From NCBI GenBank assembly GCA_020161265.1, contig JAIUOC010000001.1, forward strand, positions 372,001-436,000: DNA of 64,000 bases, read 5' to 3'. The stretch's first letter is position 1. The number at the start of each line of letters is the position of its first letter. This document shows, in pieces, positions 45,788 through 56,100 of the stretch. The position numbers and the translations under genes were made by a program. The notes beneath the pieces are model-generated. The model did not search any database, was not told the DNA's origin, and worked only from the letters and a program-made list of their open reading frames with translations. This DNA is from Chloroflexota bacterium (lineage in GTDB: Bacteria > Chloroflexota > Chloroflexia > Chloroflexales > Herpetosiphonaceae).

Positions 45788-48700
45788 TTAATTGCGTGGC
45801 TCGATATAGGCCACCAAGCGTAATTGACCATGCTGATCGGGCTGGGCGGTAACCACAGCCTCGCGTAAGGCGGGGTGTTGGCGCAGCAGTTGGGCAATTT
45901 CTTCAAGCTCAATCCGAAAACCGCGAATTTTGACCTGTTGATCGATGCGACCTAAGAATTCAAGCTGACCATCGGGCAACCAACGGGCTAAATCGCCAGT
46001 TCGATACAAGCGCTGGCCTGGCTGTTCGGCCCACGGGTCGGGCATAAACCGCTCGGCGGTCAGCGCTGGCTGTTGCCAATAGCCGCGACTGATACCCGCA
46101 CCAGCAATCAACAATTCGCCAGCAACTCCAATTGGCACAGACTGCAAGCTTGGATCAACTACATAGGCTTGGATCGTAGCAATCGGGCCACCAATTGAGA
46201 TTGGTTGTTGCGGTACTAGCTTGGCAACGCTTGCCCAAACCGTCGCCTCGGTTGGGCCATATTCGTTGTATAGGGCACACGTTGGCAATTGCTGATAATG
46301 GCGATTGACCAAGCTGGTGGTACAGGCCTCGCCCGCGACCACGACCACGAGCAAGCTAGTTAATTGGCTTAATTCGGCTTGTTGCAACAATACTGCGTAC
46401 AACGACGGAATCGCCAAGGTATGGCTAATCTGATGGTGTTCGATCATGCTGGCTAGCGCTAGAACATCGTGGCGCTGCGCTTGATCGGGCAGTACCAAAC
46501 GGCCAGCTTGGCTCAGTGTCCAGAAAATTCCAGCGATTGAGCTATCGAAGGCATACGATGAGAGCAATAAAAAGCTCGTCAGCGGCTCGCGATAGGCAAG
46601 CGTTCGGGCAAACGTCGAGCTAAGCAGATTGGCATGGCTGACCACCACACCCTTCGGGCGGCCTGTCGAGCCAGAGGTATAGATCAGATAGGCGGCCTGC
46701 GCCGGATGAATCGTGACTGGCACAAATGGTGCTTGCGCAGAATCTAAATCAGCAAGGCCTAAACAGGCAGTGCTTGTAGGCAGGTTTTGCCAAATTTCCG
46801 GCTGTTGACACATTAAGAGCTTCAGTTCAGCATCGCTCGCCATCAATTCAAGCCGCTCACGCGGGTAGTTGGGGTCAAGTGGCACATAGGCAGCCCCAGT
46901 TTTGAGCACCGCCAACATCGCCACAATCAAGCTGGTTGAATGCTCAAGACTGATACCAACCCGGGTTTCTGAGCCAATCCCCTGCGTTTGTAAATAGCCC
47001 GCCAAAGCCGTTGCGCGTTGCTCAAGCTCAGCATAGCTCAACGCCCCATCGCTGGCTCGGATGGCTTGGGCAGTCGGCTGCTGTTGAGCCACTTCGGCCA
47101 GCCAACTCACAAGATCACGCGGCGATTGCGCAACTTCAGTGCGATTAAATCCAAGCAATTGGCGTTGCTCAGCATCACTCAACAATGGCATAGCGCGATA
47201 ATCCGCCGTAGGGTCGGCAACCATCGCGGTCAGACAGGCTTGGTAATAACCTGCAATCGCTTCAATTTGGGCATTGGCCAAAATTCGCCCATCACAGGTC
47301 AAACTCAAGTTAATGTCGTTGGTAAAGGGATCGATGCGAAAATTGGCTACCAATGGAAAACTCGAAACTTCGTAGGGCAGTACATCAAGCAACTCCAGCT
47401 CGCTGATGTTTTGCAACGCTTGGAAGATATGGTAGTGGGTGAAGTAGAATAAACTTTCCGACCAAGCCAAACCGCCATTGTGGCGTTGCAACTCGGCAGT
47501 TGGATAGCGCCGATGCTCCAAACTAGCCCGTTCGGCGGCAAAGGTTTGTAAAATAAGCTCACGCCAACTTAGCTGATTCAGCTGCATGCGCAGCGGAATA
47601 CTATTGATGAACAAACCCAAAACCCGTTCACCATCGAGCGTTTCAGGTCGGCCACTCGAAACCATACTCGTTACTACATCGAACTGCCCAGTCAGGATAC
47701 TAATTACCCGTAAATGCGCAGCCAACAGTACATCTTTAATCGGGACAGCAAGGCTACGCGATAAGGTTTTAAGCGCTTGCGAAAGCTCAGCACTAATTGC
47801 AACTGGTTGTGATTGGCTGGTGTTTGAACGCGGCGCATTGGGCCAACGCGGCAAGCGCATCGGGCTGGCTTGGGCCAAATGGTCAGCCCAAAATTGCTTG
47901 GTCGTAGGATTCTGAATTGCTGCTTGTTCCAGTCGTACAAATTCGTGATAGCCAATTTGAGGCGCAACGAGGCTACTAGGTTGCCCTTGCAAGCGCCGTG
48001 CATAATCGCTAAACAGCTCAGTCAGCATTATCGCATCGCTCCAGCCATCGATCACCGCATGGTGGAAACTCAACGAAAATTGCAACTCATCATCAGCCCG
48101 CACATGCACTTGGAACCGCAACAACGGTAGGCTGCTTGGCTCAAAACCGCGCTGCTTTTCGGCGGCGATCCAGGCTTCAATCAATTGATCGTGCTGATCA
48201 ACAGGCTGGTTGCGGAGATCAATAATATTCAGCAGGTTTGCACCTTGGGCATGCACCACTTGCAATGGCTCGCTGGCACTGGTCAGATCAAAACTCGTGC
48301 GTAGCGCTGGATGCCGCGCCACCAAATCATCGACAACCAATTGCAACAACGCCAAATCGAGCACGACCCGCATCCGATAGCTAAAAATATCGTGGTACAG
48401 CGCTTGTTCAGGGTTGAATTGGTTGTGGAAAATCATGCCACCCTGCAACTTGGCAATCGGGAAGGCATCAACAATCGTATTTGGGAGTAAAGCGCGATCA
48501 GCAGGGTTAATCAAACTGAAGGGTGTGTATTCGATTATTTGAGTTTCTGTAGAGCAGACCATAGTTTGAACCAAACTACGAATCGTCGGCTGATTGAATA
48601 ACATTTCAACGCTCAGGTTTAAGCCGCGCTGTTTGGCTTGGGCCACCACTTGAATACTACGAATTGAATTGCCGCCTAATGCGAAGAAATTATCATCAAT

Positions 48701-51571
48701 CCCAATCATTGGGTGCTCAAGCACCTGTTCCCAAATTGCCGCCAAAATTTCTTCTTCAGGAGTCGTTGGGGCAACATAATTGCTCACAGCGGTTGGTTCG
48801 GGCAAGGCCGCCCGATCTACTTTGCCATTCGCGGTCAACGGCCATTGCTCAACCAACACGACGTTGCTTGGCAGCATGTACTGTGGCAGGAATTGTTGGG
48901 CATATTTCAACACCGCTTGTTCACTCAATTGCGTGGGGTCAGCATCTGGTGTGGCTTGAAGATAGGCGACCAAGCGTTGATCGTCGCCTGTGCCACGCAC
49001 CAACACTAACGCTGAAGCAACCGCTGGCAAGCGTTGCAACACCGCCTCAATCTCGCCTAGCTCAATTCGATAGCCGCGTAATTTGATTTGAGTATCACGC
49101 CGCCCCAAATATTCAAGCGTTCCATCCCAAGCCCAGCATGCCAAATCGCCAGTCCGATACAGTCGTGCGCCAGCGATTCCGCTCAGATTATCAGGTACAA
49201 ACTGGGCAGCGGTCAGATCAGGGCGCTGATTATACCCGCGGGCAACTCCAACCCCGCCAATATACAGCTCACCGACAACCCCAAATGGCACAGGTTGCCA
49301 GCGATCATCAAGCACATAGACGCGCATATTGGCAATTGGCAAGCCAATCGAAACCGCGCCAGCAGCCGGATCAGTGGTTTGGGTTTGGTAGATCGCACAG
49401 CCAACCACTGTTTCAGTTGGGCCATATTCGTTGAACAAGCGGGTTTCAAGAGCGTGGGTACGCCATGGAGCCAATGTCGTTGCATCAAGCGCCTCGCCAC
49501 CGATCACCAAAGCCCTACTGCGTTGAGCCAATTCAGCACTAGGGATCAATTGATTCAGCACCGCCAAATGTGCTGGTGTCAGTTTGAGCAAACTCAGATC
49601 AGTGCTGGCTCGCAACGCTTGGGCTAGCGTTTCAACCCCAGCATTGCTGGGCAATAAACCCACGGTTTGGCCAGCACACAAGGGCACAAGCAAACTGGTC
49701 ACAGTCAAATCGAAGGCTAATGGCGAATGCACCAACGAACCCGTGCCAGCCGCCAAATCGTAGGCTGCGATCGCCCATTGCACATAGTTACTCAATCCAG
49801 CGTGACTGACCATCACACCCTTGGGCTGACCTGTCGAGCCAGAGGTATACAACAGATAGGCCAATTGCGCAGGCTGATAGTTCAAACGTGGCGCGGCACT
49901 CGCTTGATCAAATTGCAGCTGATCGACCGCCAATTGGGCAACGCTACACGGCAAACTAGGCATGAGGCTGGTTTGGCTCAACACCAACTGAATCGCCGCA
50001 TCAGCAAGAATATACTGAATCCGCTCGGCGGGATACTCTGGCTCCAAAGGCACATAGGCCGCGCCAGCCTTGAGACAAGCCAACAAGGCCACGACCATCA
50101 GCGGCGAACGCTCAAGATACAAGCCAACTCGCTGCTCGGGCTGAATACCGTGCTGAATTAATTGTTGGGCCAACTGATTGGCTTGTTGAGTTAGCTCGGC
50201 ATAATTCAGTTGCGCTGCACCAAATTGCACAGCAATTGCTTGCGGGTTATGCAACGTTTGCTGATCAATCAGATCGTGAATTGGTGTAGCAGCAAATGGC
50301 CGATCGGTTGCATTGACCTGCTTAGTCAACAAGGTTTGGGTCTTGATCCCAATGATTGGCAGCTGCTCAAAGCTTGGGTTATATTGTTGCCCAAGCCAAG
50401 CCAGCATTGTGATTAAGCTCTCAGCCAAGGCCTCGGCAACCTCGGAGCGCAGGCTGGTTGTATCGTAATCTAAGGTCAATTGCCAGCTTGCAGCTTGCTC
50501 GATCAGGCTTAATTTACAGCGAAACAGATCGGTATGGCTGGTCAGGTGTTCAAGCTGATAGTGCGCCGCTGGTTCCCAACGATAATGAGCAAATGCCAGC
50601 GCCAAAGGCTGATCCAACGCAAGCTGCTGCCAACTAAAATATTCTTGGAATTGCGCTAACTCAGCCAGTTGCTGGGCTAGAGTGGCTATAGCCTCGACAA
50701 TTGGCTGTTCGGCAGCAATTTCGGTTGGAACAAGTGGCAGATAGCGCTCAAACAAGCCTTGGGCATTGGCCAACTCTGCATACGAACGGCCATCGCAGGC
50801 CAGTGCCAATGCTGGCGTTTGATTATAGTTACTGCGGCTAAGCAACCAACGCCAGAGGCTGAGCACTGTACTTGCCAATTCAATATTATGTTGAGTACAC
50901 CAAGCATTAATCGCGATACTCCTGCTTGCAGGAAGGTTAATCTTGATCCGAGTGGGCTGGGTTCGGGCTAATCGTGCAAAGCCACGCAGATCATGCGGCG
51001 CTTGCTTGATCGCTTGCGCTTGCCAAAATGCCCGTTCAGCAGCGTTTTCAGGGGCTTGGAGCAAGCCATTTTGCCATTCAGCAGCGTCAATATACTGCGT
51101 CAGCTCATCGCTTGCACTCAATTCGTGCGGAGCCAACGCGGCTTGGGTCAATTCTTCAAGCAGCAATCGAGCACTGGTTGCATCGCCGACCAAGGCTGCT
51201 AGCCACAACCCAAGCCATTGCTGTTGGCCATGCTCAAATAACGTAATCTGCATCAAACCAGCATCAGCTGGCGCAGCAAGCTCAGCAATCTGATGCGATT
51301 CGGCTATTTGCTGCTGATGCAAAACTACTGCTTGATTGTGCAGCACTTGGGCTGGCAGTTTTAGCCCAGCGATCTGCTCGAAACGGGTACGCAGCGCCTC
51401 ATGGCGCTCGATCACAACATTCAAGCCAGCTTGCCAACGTTCATAACGAAGCGGAGTGGTTAACTCAACCACCAGCCATGTGCCCAAGGGTTGCTGGCTT
51501 TGTGGTTGAACCAACCATGTATGGGTTTGTTGCGGCGATAGCCGAAAATGCTCAACTTCATGTTGCTGCAT
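45788..51571 (-). CDS. NRPS C-like*-A(Asn)-T-C-A (last A domain truncated) (line A)
   Basis: A 1927-residue synthetase. Residues 1-430 have the fold length of a C domain, but the HHxxxDG site reads AALVGDA (51179-51199), so both histidines and the Gly are gone. The first A domain (YTSGSTG near 575) gives DLTKVGEVG plus Lys, the Asn code. T has LGGNSI near 964. The second C domain has an intact HHAVIDG near 1170. The second A domain (YTSGSTG near 1630) reads DSALVAEVW by eye, which I cannot assign. It reaches A8 (RIDQQVKIRGFRIELEE) and LVAYIEPRN, then stops; A9, A10 and the T domain are absent and occur in the gene at 43127-44698. The stop is real in context, since the dioxygenase gene begins 18 nt later. 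Confidence 0.95.
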   Translation of the reverse strand: MQQHEVEHFRLSPQQTHTWLVQPQSQQPLGTWLVVELTTPLRYERWQAGLNVVIERHEALRTRFEQIAGLKLPAQVLHNQAVVLHQQQIAESHQIAELAAPADAGLMQITLFEHGQQQWLGLWLAALVGDATSARLLLEELTQAALAPHELSASDELTQYIDAAEWQNGLLQAPENAAERAFWQAQAIKQAPHDLRGFARLARTQPTRIKINLPASRSIAINAWCTQHNIELASTVLSLWRWLLSRSNYNQTPALALACDGRSYAELANAQGLFERYLPLVPTEIAAEQPIVEAIATLAQQLAELAQFQEYFSWQQLALDQPLALAFAHYRWEPAAHYQLEHLTSHTDLFRCKLSLIEQAASWQLTLDYDTTSLRSEVAEALAESLITMLAWLGQQYNPSFEQLPIIGIKTQTLLTKQVNATDRPFAATPIHDLIDQQTLHNPQAIAVQFGAAQLNYAELTQQANQLAQQLIQHGIQPEQRVGLYLERSPLMVVALLACLKAGAAYVPLEPEYPAERIQYILADAAIQLVLSQTSLMPSLPCSVAQLAVDQLQFDQASAAPRLNYQPAQLAYLLYTSGSTGQPKGVMVSHAGLSNYVQWAIAAYDLAAGTGSLVHSPLAFDLTVTSLLVPLCAGQTVGLLPSNAGVETLAQALRASTDLSLLKLTPAHLAVLNQLIPSAELAQRSRALVIGGEALDATTLAPWRTHALETRLFNEYGPTETVVGCAIYQTQTTDPAAGAVSIGLPIANMRVYVLDDRWQPVPFGVVGELYIGGVGVARGYNQRPDLTAAQFVPDNLSGIAGARLYRTGDLACWAWDGTLEYLGRRDTQIKLRGYRIELGEIEAVLQRLPAVASALVLVRGTGDDQRLVAYLQATPDADPTQLSEQAVLKYAQQFLPQYMLPSNVVLVEQWPLTANGKVDRAALPEPTAVSNYVAPTTPEEEILAAIWEQVLEHPMIGIDDNFFALGGNSIRSIQVVAQAKQRGLNLSVEMLFNQPTIRSLVQTMVCSTETQIIEYTPFSLINPADRALLPNTIVDAFPIAKLQGGMIFHNQFNPEQALYHDIFSYRMRVVLDLALLQLVVDDLVARHPALRTSFDLTSASEPLQVVHAQGANLLNIIDLRNQPVDQHDQLIEAWIAAEKQRGFEPSSLPLLRFQVHVRADDELQFSLSFHHAVIDGWSDAIMLTELFSDYARRLQGQPSSLVAPQIGYHEFVRLEQAAIQNPTTKQFWADHLAQASPMRLPRWPNAPRSNTSQSQPVAISAELSQALKTLSRSLAVPIKDVLLAAHLRVISILTGQFDVVTSMVSSGRPETLDGERVLGLFINSIPLRMQLNQLSWRELILQTFAAERASLEHRRYPTAELQRHNGGLAWSESLFYFTHYHIFQALQNISELELLDVLPYEVSSFPLVANFRIDPFTNDINLSLTCDGRILANAQIEAIAGYYQACLTAMVADPTADYRAMPLLSDAEQRQLLGFNRTEVAQSPRDLVSWLAEVAQQQPTAQAIRASDGALSYAELEQRATALAGYLQTQGIGSETRVGISLEHSTSLIVAMLAVLKTGAAYVPLDPNYPRERLELMASDAELKLLMCQQPEIWQNLPTSTACLGLADLDSAQAPFVPVTIHPAQAAYLIYTSGSTGRPKGVVVSHANLLSSTFARTLAYREPLTSFLLLSSYAFDSSIAGIFWTLSQAGRLVLPDQAQRHDVLALASMIEHHQISHTLAIPSLYAVLLQQAELSQLTSLLVVVVAGEACTTSLVNRHYQQLPTCALYNEYGPTEATVWASVAKLVPQQPISIGGPIATIQAYVVDPSLQSVPIGVAGELLIAGAGISRGYWQQPALTAERFMPDPWAEQPGQRLYRTGDLARWLPDGQLEFLGRIDQQVKIRGFRIELEEIAQLLRQHPALREAVVTAQPDQHGQLRLVAYIEPRN

Positions 51572-51583
51572 ACAATCATCCTT

Positions 51584-53098
51584 CTATTGGGTTGGCTCGG
51601 TACTCGACCGTCGCCGATTCAGGATTAATTTGGAACGATTTGCCGCCTTGCGTTGCTCAAGCCGTTGCTGTTGAAGCTCGCGCTCGTGGCTTTGGCAACG
51701 CTGCACCGCAGCCGCAAGCGTGATCGTCGGTTCAAGCACTATCAACGCAAGTAGCAGCTGATAGCGCTCAAGTAATTGCTGCATGCGCTGTGCTGCGAAA
51801 ATATCGGTGTTGTAATCAAGGGTTCCGGCTAAGCCTGCATGCTCTTCCCAAAGATTGATCAGCAAATCAAATTTGGCAGTGTGCGGATCAAGATCCATGC
51901 GTTCAAGCTGCACCCCTGCTAGTTGCAAGTTGGGCAAGGGCGTGTTTTGCAACACAAATTTCACCTGAAACAACGGCGTGCGGCTGGAATCGTGGGCAAC
52001 GTTCAACCATTCGACAACTTGATCAAATGGCACATGTTGGTGTTCAAAAGCCGCTAATGTGAGCTGGCGGGTTTGTTGTAGGCTGGCTTGGAACGACTGA
52101 TGCGGCTGAACTTGTTGACGCAGCACCAATTGATTAATGAAAAAGCCGATCAATTGATGGGTTTCAGGCTGTTGTCGCCCGGCAACATCAGTGCCAACCA
52201 CTAAATCAGTTTGCTCGCTCAACCAGTGCAAAAGCCAATAAAACGCCGTCAGCAAGCTCATAAATAAGGTTGCGCTCTGGCTTTGACTAAGTTGCTTGAG
52301 TTGTTCGACCAACTCCCTCGGTAAGCGCCAAGCGATTTGTACCCCCTGAAACGATTGAACAGCAGGTCGGGGATAGTCGGTTGGCACACTAATGATTGGA
52401 GTATTCTGCAAGAGATTTAGCCAAAAATCACGGCTGCTTTGGGTCAGCGTTGCTGGTTGTTGGGCTTGCCAACAGGCATAATCGCCATAGTGAATTGCCA
52501 GCGGAGCAAGGTTTAATGCTGCGCCTGTGGCAAAATGCGCATAGGCCAGTGCCAAATCGTGCATCAACACGCCCAACGACCAGCCATCAGCAATAATGTG
52601 ATGCAGCATCAACCCCAAAACGTGCTGCTCTGGAGCACAGCGCCACAACGTGGCACGCCATAACGGAGCGTGCTGCAAATCGAATGGTTGTCGGGCATAC
52701 TGGCGTAACTGAGTTTCAAGCTGGGTTTGATCAACCTCAACCAGCTCCAGTTCTACCTGCCAAGGCTCGTGAATCTGTTGATATGCACCTTGGTTGCCAA
52801 GCTGAATGCTGGTGCGCAGCACTTCATGACGTTGCAGCAACCAACTCAGGCTGGCCGCCAAAGCAGCACGATCCAACACACCGTTGATCATCAGCACACA
52901 GGGCATGATGTAGGTGGCCAGGCCTGGCCGCATTTGCTCAACTAGCCAAAGCCGTTGCTGCGCCAACGATAACGGCACAATCTGCGCAGGATCACGCGGA
53001 CTAATCGCCGTCGCTGCTTGGCGTTGCAAGCGTAATTGTTCGAGTAAGGCGCGTTTTTCGGGCGAAAGCTGCGCCAAGCGTTGCTGGAGAGCATCCAT
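51584..53098 (-). CDS. Free-standing condensation domain protein (line A)
   Basis: A 504-residue protein consisting of one C domain with a short helical N-terminal linker (LSPEKRALLEQL) and a basic C-terminal tail. The active site HHIIADG near residue 167 is intact, and PLSLAQQRLWLVEQM, DYPRP, GFFINQLVLR and HQHVPFDQVV are standard C motifs of the L-donor class. There is no A or T domain. It lies 12 nt from genes on both sides, between the Gly-T module and a protein that begins with a dead C-like domain. It probably supplies that missing condensation in trans. The tail may be a docking element. Confidence 0.94.
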   Translation of the reverse strand: MDALQQRLAQLSPEKRALLEQLRLQRQAATAISPRDPAQIVPLSLAQQRLWLVEQMRPGLATYIMPCVLMINGVLDRAALAASLSWLLQRHEVLRTSIQLGNQGAYQQIHEPWQVELELVEVDQTQLETQLRQYARQPFDLQHAPLWRATLWRCAPEQHVLGLMLHHIIADGWSLGVLMHDLALAYAHFATGAALNLAPLAIHYGDYACWQAQQPATLTQSSRDFWLNLLQNTPIISVPTDYPRPAVQSFQGVQIAWRLPRELVEQLKQLSQSQSATLFMSLLTAFYWLLHWLSEQTDLVVGTDVAGRQQPETHQLIGFFINQLVLRQQVQPHQSFQASLQQTRQLTLAAFEHQHVPFDQVVEWLNVAHDSSRTPLFQVKFVLQNTPLPNLQLAGVQLERMDLDPHTAKFDLLINLWEEHAGLAGTLDYNTDIFAAQRMQQLLERYQLLLALIVLEPTITLAAAVQRCQSHERELQQQRLEQRKAANRSKLILNRRRSSTEPTQ

Positions 53099-53110
53099 AG
53101 GTGAGCCTCG

Positions 53111-56100
53111 CTAAAAATCAGCCAACAAACGGGCACGCGCCTCGTCATCACTCAATTGATCAAGCTCATCAAGCAACGCCGCTAGTTCAGCAGTTTGGCC
53201 CTGATCAGCTTGCAACTGCTCGATCAAGGTTGCCAAGCTTGCCACTGTGGCGGCGTTAAACAACTGCACCAACGGCAGATCAACAAAAAAACGCTGGCGA
53301 ATTTGAATAATCAGTTGGGTTGCTAACAGCGAGTGGCCGCCTAGCGCAAAGAAATCATCGTGGATGCCAACCTGTGCAAGCCCAAACACCTGTGCCCAAA
53401 TCGCGCACAATTCCGTTTGTAAGACGGTCGTTGGCGCAATATAGCCGTGAGTTGCAGGTACGAGTGCCTGATCAGGCGCAGGCAAGCTGCGGCGATCAAG
53501 TTTGCCATTGGCGGTCAGCGGCAGCGCATCCAAACGCTGATAGCTGCGCGGCAACATATAAACTGGCAGCTGTTGGCTCAGTTGTTGTTGCACTTCGTCA
53601 GGCTCAAAATGCCGATCAGCGACCAGATAGGCCACTAGTTGCTCATTCCACACCGCAACCGCTGCTTGCTGAATAGACGGCAACGCTCGCAAGGCGCTTT
53701 CAATTTCGCCCAGCTCAATTCGATGGCCGCGCAGCTTGATTTGCTGATCGCTACGACCCAAAAGCTCTAGCGAACCATCAGGCAAATAGCGCCCCCGATC
53801 ACCAACCTGATACAAGCGAGCACCAGTTTGTTGGCTCCACGGATGCGGAATAAAGCGTTCAGCCGTAAGATCAGGCCGTTGATGATAGCCACGCGCTAAG
53901 CCCAAACCACCAATATAGACATCGCCAGGCGTGCCAAGTGGCACAGGCTGCAAAGCCTGATCGAGAATATAAATCTCGGTATTGGCAATTGGCCGCCCAG
54001 CATGGACAGACGTTTGGCTGAGCGCTGCGGCGGTTGACCAAATCGTGGTCTCGGTTGGCCCATACAAATTCCACAGCGTCACGCCTGCGCTCAGCAATTG
54101 CTCGGCCAAATCGCTGGGCAAGGCTTCGCCGCCAACCAAGGCTTTAAATTCCGTTGGGGCATGCCAGCCTGTTGCCAATAAAATCCGCCATGTGCTAGGA
54201 GTCGCTTGCAACACCGTGATTTGATGGCTTTGCAGCAATTCGGCCAAAGCAAGCCCATCGGCAGCAGAATTGGCGGGCGCTAGCACCACTGTCGCCCCAA
54301 CCCACAAAGGCAAGTACAATTCCAAGCCCGCAATATCAAAGGCCACTGTCGTTACTGCCAACAAGCGATCAGTTGGCTGGAGGCTTGGCTGGGTTTGCAT
54401 CGATTGCAAAAAGTTGCTTAGCGCAGCATGGCTAATGGCTACACCTTTGGGCTGGCCAGTCGAGCCAGAGGTATAGAGCACATAGGCTCGTTGGCTTGGC
54501 TCAATCGCGCTTGCAAGGTTGGCGGTTGAAGTATATTGTTCATCTGTATAGCAGACAGGTATTTGAATATCAGCAAATAACGCTGTGAATTGGGGCTGGG
54601 TCAGCAAAAGTGCTGCTTGGCTATCTGCCAGCATCCAATTCAAACGAGCTTCGGGGTAACTCGGGTCCAGCGACAGATAGCCTGCGCCAGTTTTGAGCAC
54701 CGCCAACAAACTAACCAACAAATCGCTGGTTCGCTCAACACAAACCGCTACCAGCATTTCGGCTCCGATGCCACGTTGGCGCAGGTTATGCGCTAGTTGG
54801 TTGGCTTGTTGATTGAGTTCGGCATAGCTCAACGCTTGATCAGCCGCAACCACGGCTAAAGCATGTGGGTTTTGCCGTACTTGCTGTTCAAAAGCTGTTA
54901 CCAATGACGCATAGGCCAATGGCTGATCGGTTGCATTCCACGCTTGCAATTGCGCCAAATCAGCCACAGTTAAATGATGATGCAGATGATGGCCTGCGTT
55001 TGGCTCAGCCACCATTGCCGCCAAAACCTGCGCATAGCAATTGCCAATCAAGGTTAATTGCTCAGGAGTTAGCTCATGTAAATTACCAACCAAATCGATT
55101 TGCAATTGCCCAGTGAAGGTGTTGAGATTCAACTCAGCGAGCAAGCTAAAGTGGGTTTGGCCAAAGCCTCGTCCGCCGATCACCTCAAGTTGTTTGAGCT
55201 GTTGCAGCTGCTCGAACACATGAAAATGGGTGTAGTTGAAGACCGTTTCAAACCATGGCAGGCCACGCCGTTCGCGTTGCAATTCGGCTAAGGGCATTTG
55301 GCGATAGGGCATCAGCGCCAATTCAGCCGCAAATACTTGTTGAATCAGGCTCAGCCAGCTCATCGGGGCCAAGTGCTGGCGGAACGGCAGCATATTCAGA
55401 TGCACGCCAATGGTCTTTTCGCCATCGTGGCGTTCGAGCCGCCCATTGGTCTCGAGGCCGCTGATCACCTCGCGTTGACCAGTTACAAGGCTGATCACCT
55501 TCATATGCGCCGCTAACAAGACATGTTTGACTGGCACATGCGCTTGGCGAGCCAATTCATGCAATTGCTGTGAAAGCTGGGCCGAGACTGGTACATCAAG
55601 CACAGCCACATCAAGCACAGCCACATCGGGCACGGCACTGGTTGCGGCAGGACGCGGCCAGCGTGGCAATGGCGTATCGCTAGCATCAGCCAAAGCTCCG
55701 CGCCAAAACGCTTGCGCCTGCGGATCGGCGAGCACCCGCTGTTCTTGAGCTACAAAATCGCGATACTGCACGAGCGGCGGAGTCGGATCAAGCGGTTGTT
55801 GGTTGAGCAGTCCATCGTAGCGCAACATCAATTCGGTCAGCAGCGAGGCGGTGCTCCAGCCATCAAAAATCGTGTCGTGGAAGCTCAACACCAAATCACA
55901 GCTATCGTCGCTGGCTCGTTGCACAATAAAGCGAATCAATGGTGCAGTTTGCCAATTGAAATGGCGTTGTTTCTCCTGTTCGATCCAGGCTGCTTGCCGA
56001 GTTTGATAGGCAGCTTCATCCAAATCGCGCCAATCCTCAATTGTGAGCGGTGCGGCGACGTGGCGCTGTACCAATTGCAAGGGCTGGCTAAATCCATGCA

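Noticed and set aside
45770..45790. Frameshift or sequencing error as the cause of the truncated A domain
   Set aside because: The missing A9-A10 part is not in another frame at the end of this gene. It is over 1 kb away, after an entire intact dioxygenase gene, and starts with its own ATG and ribosome-binding site.
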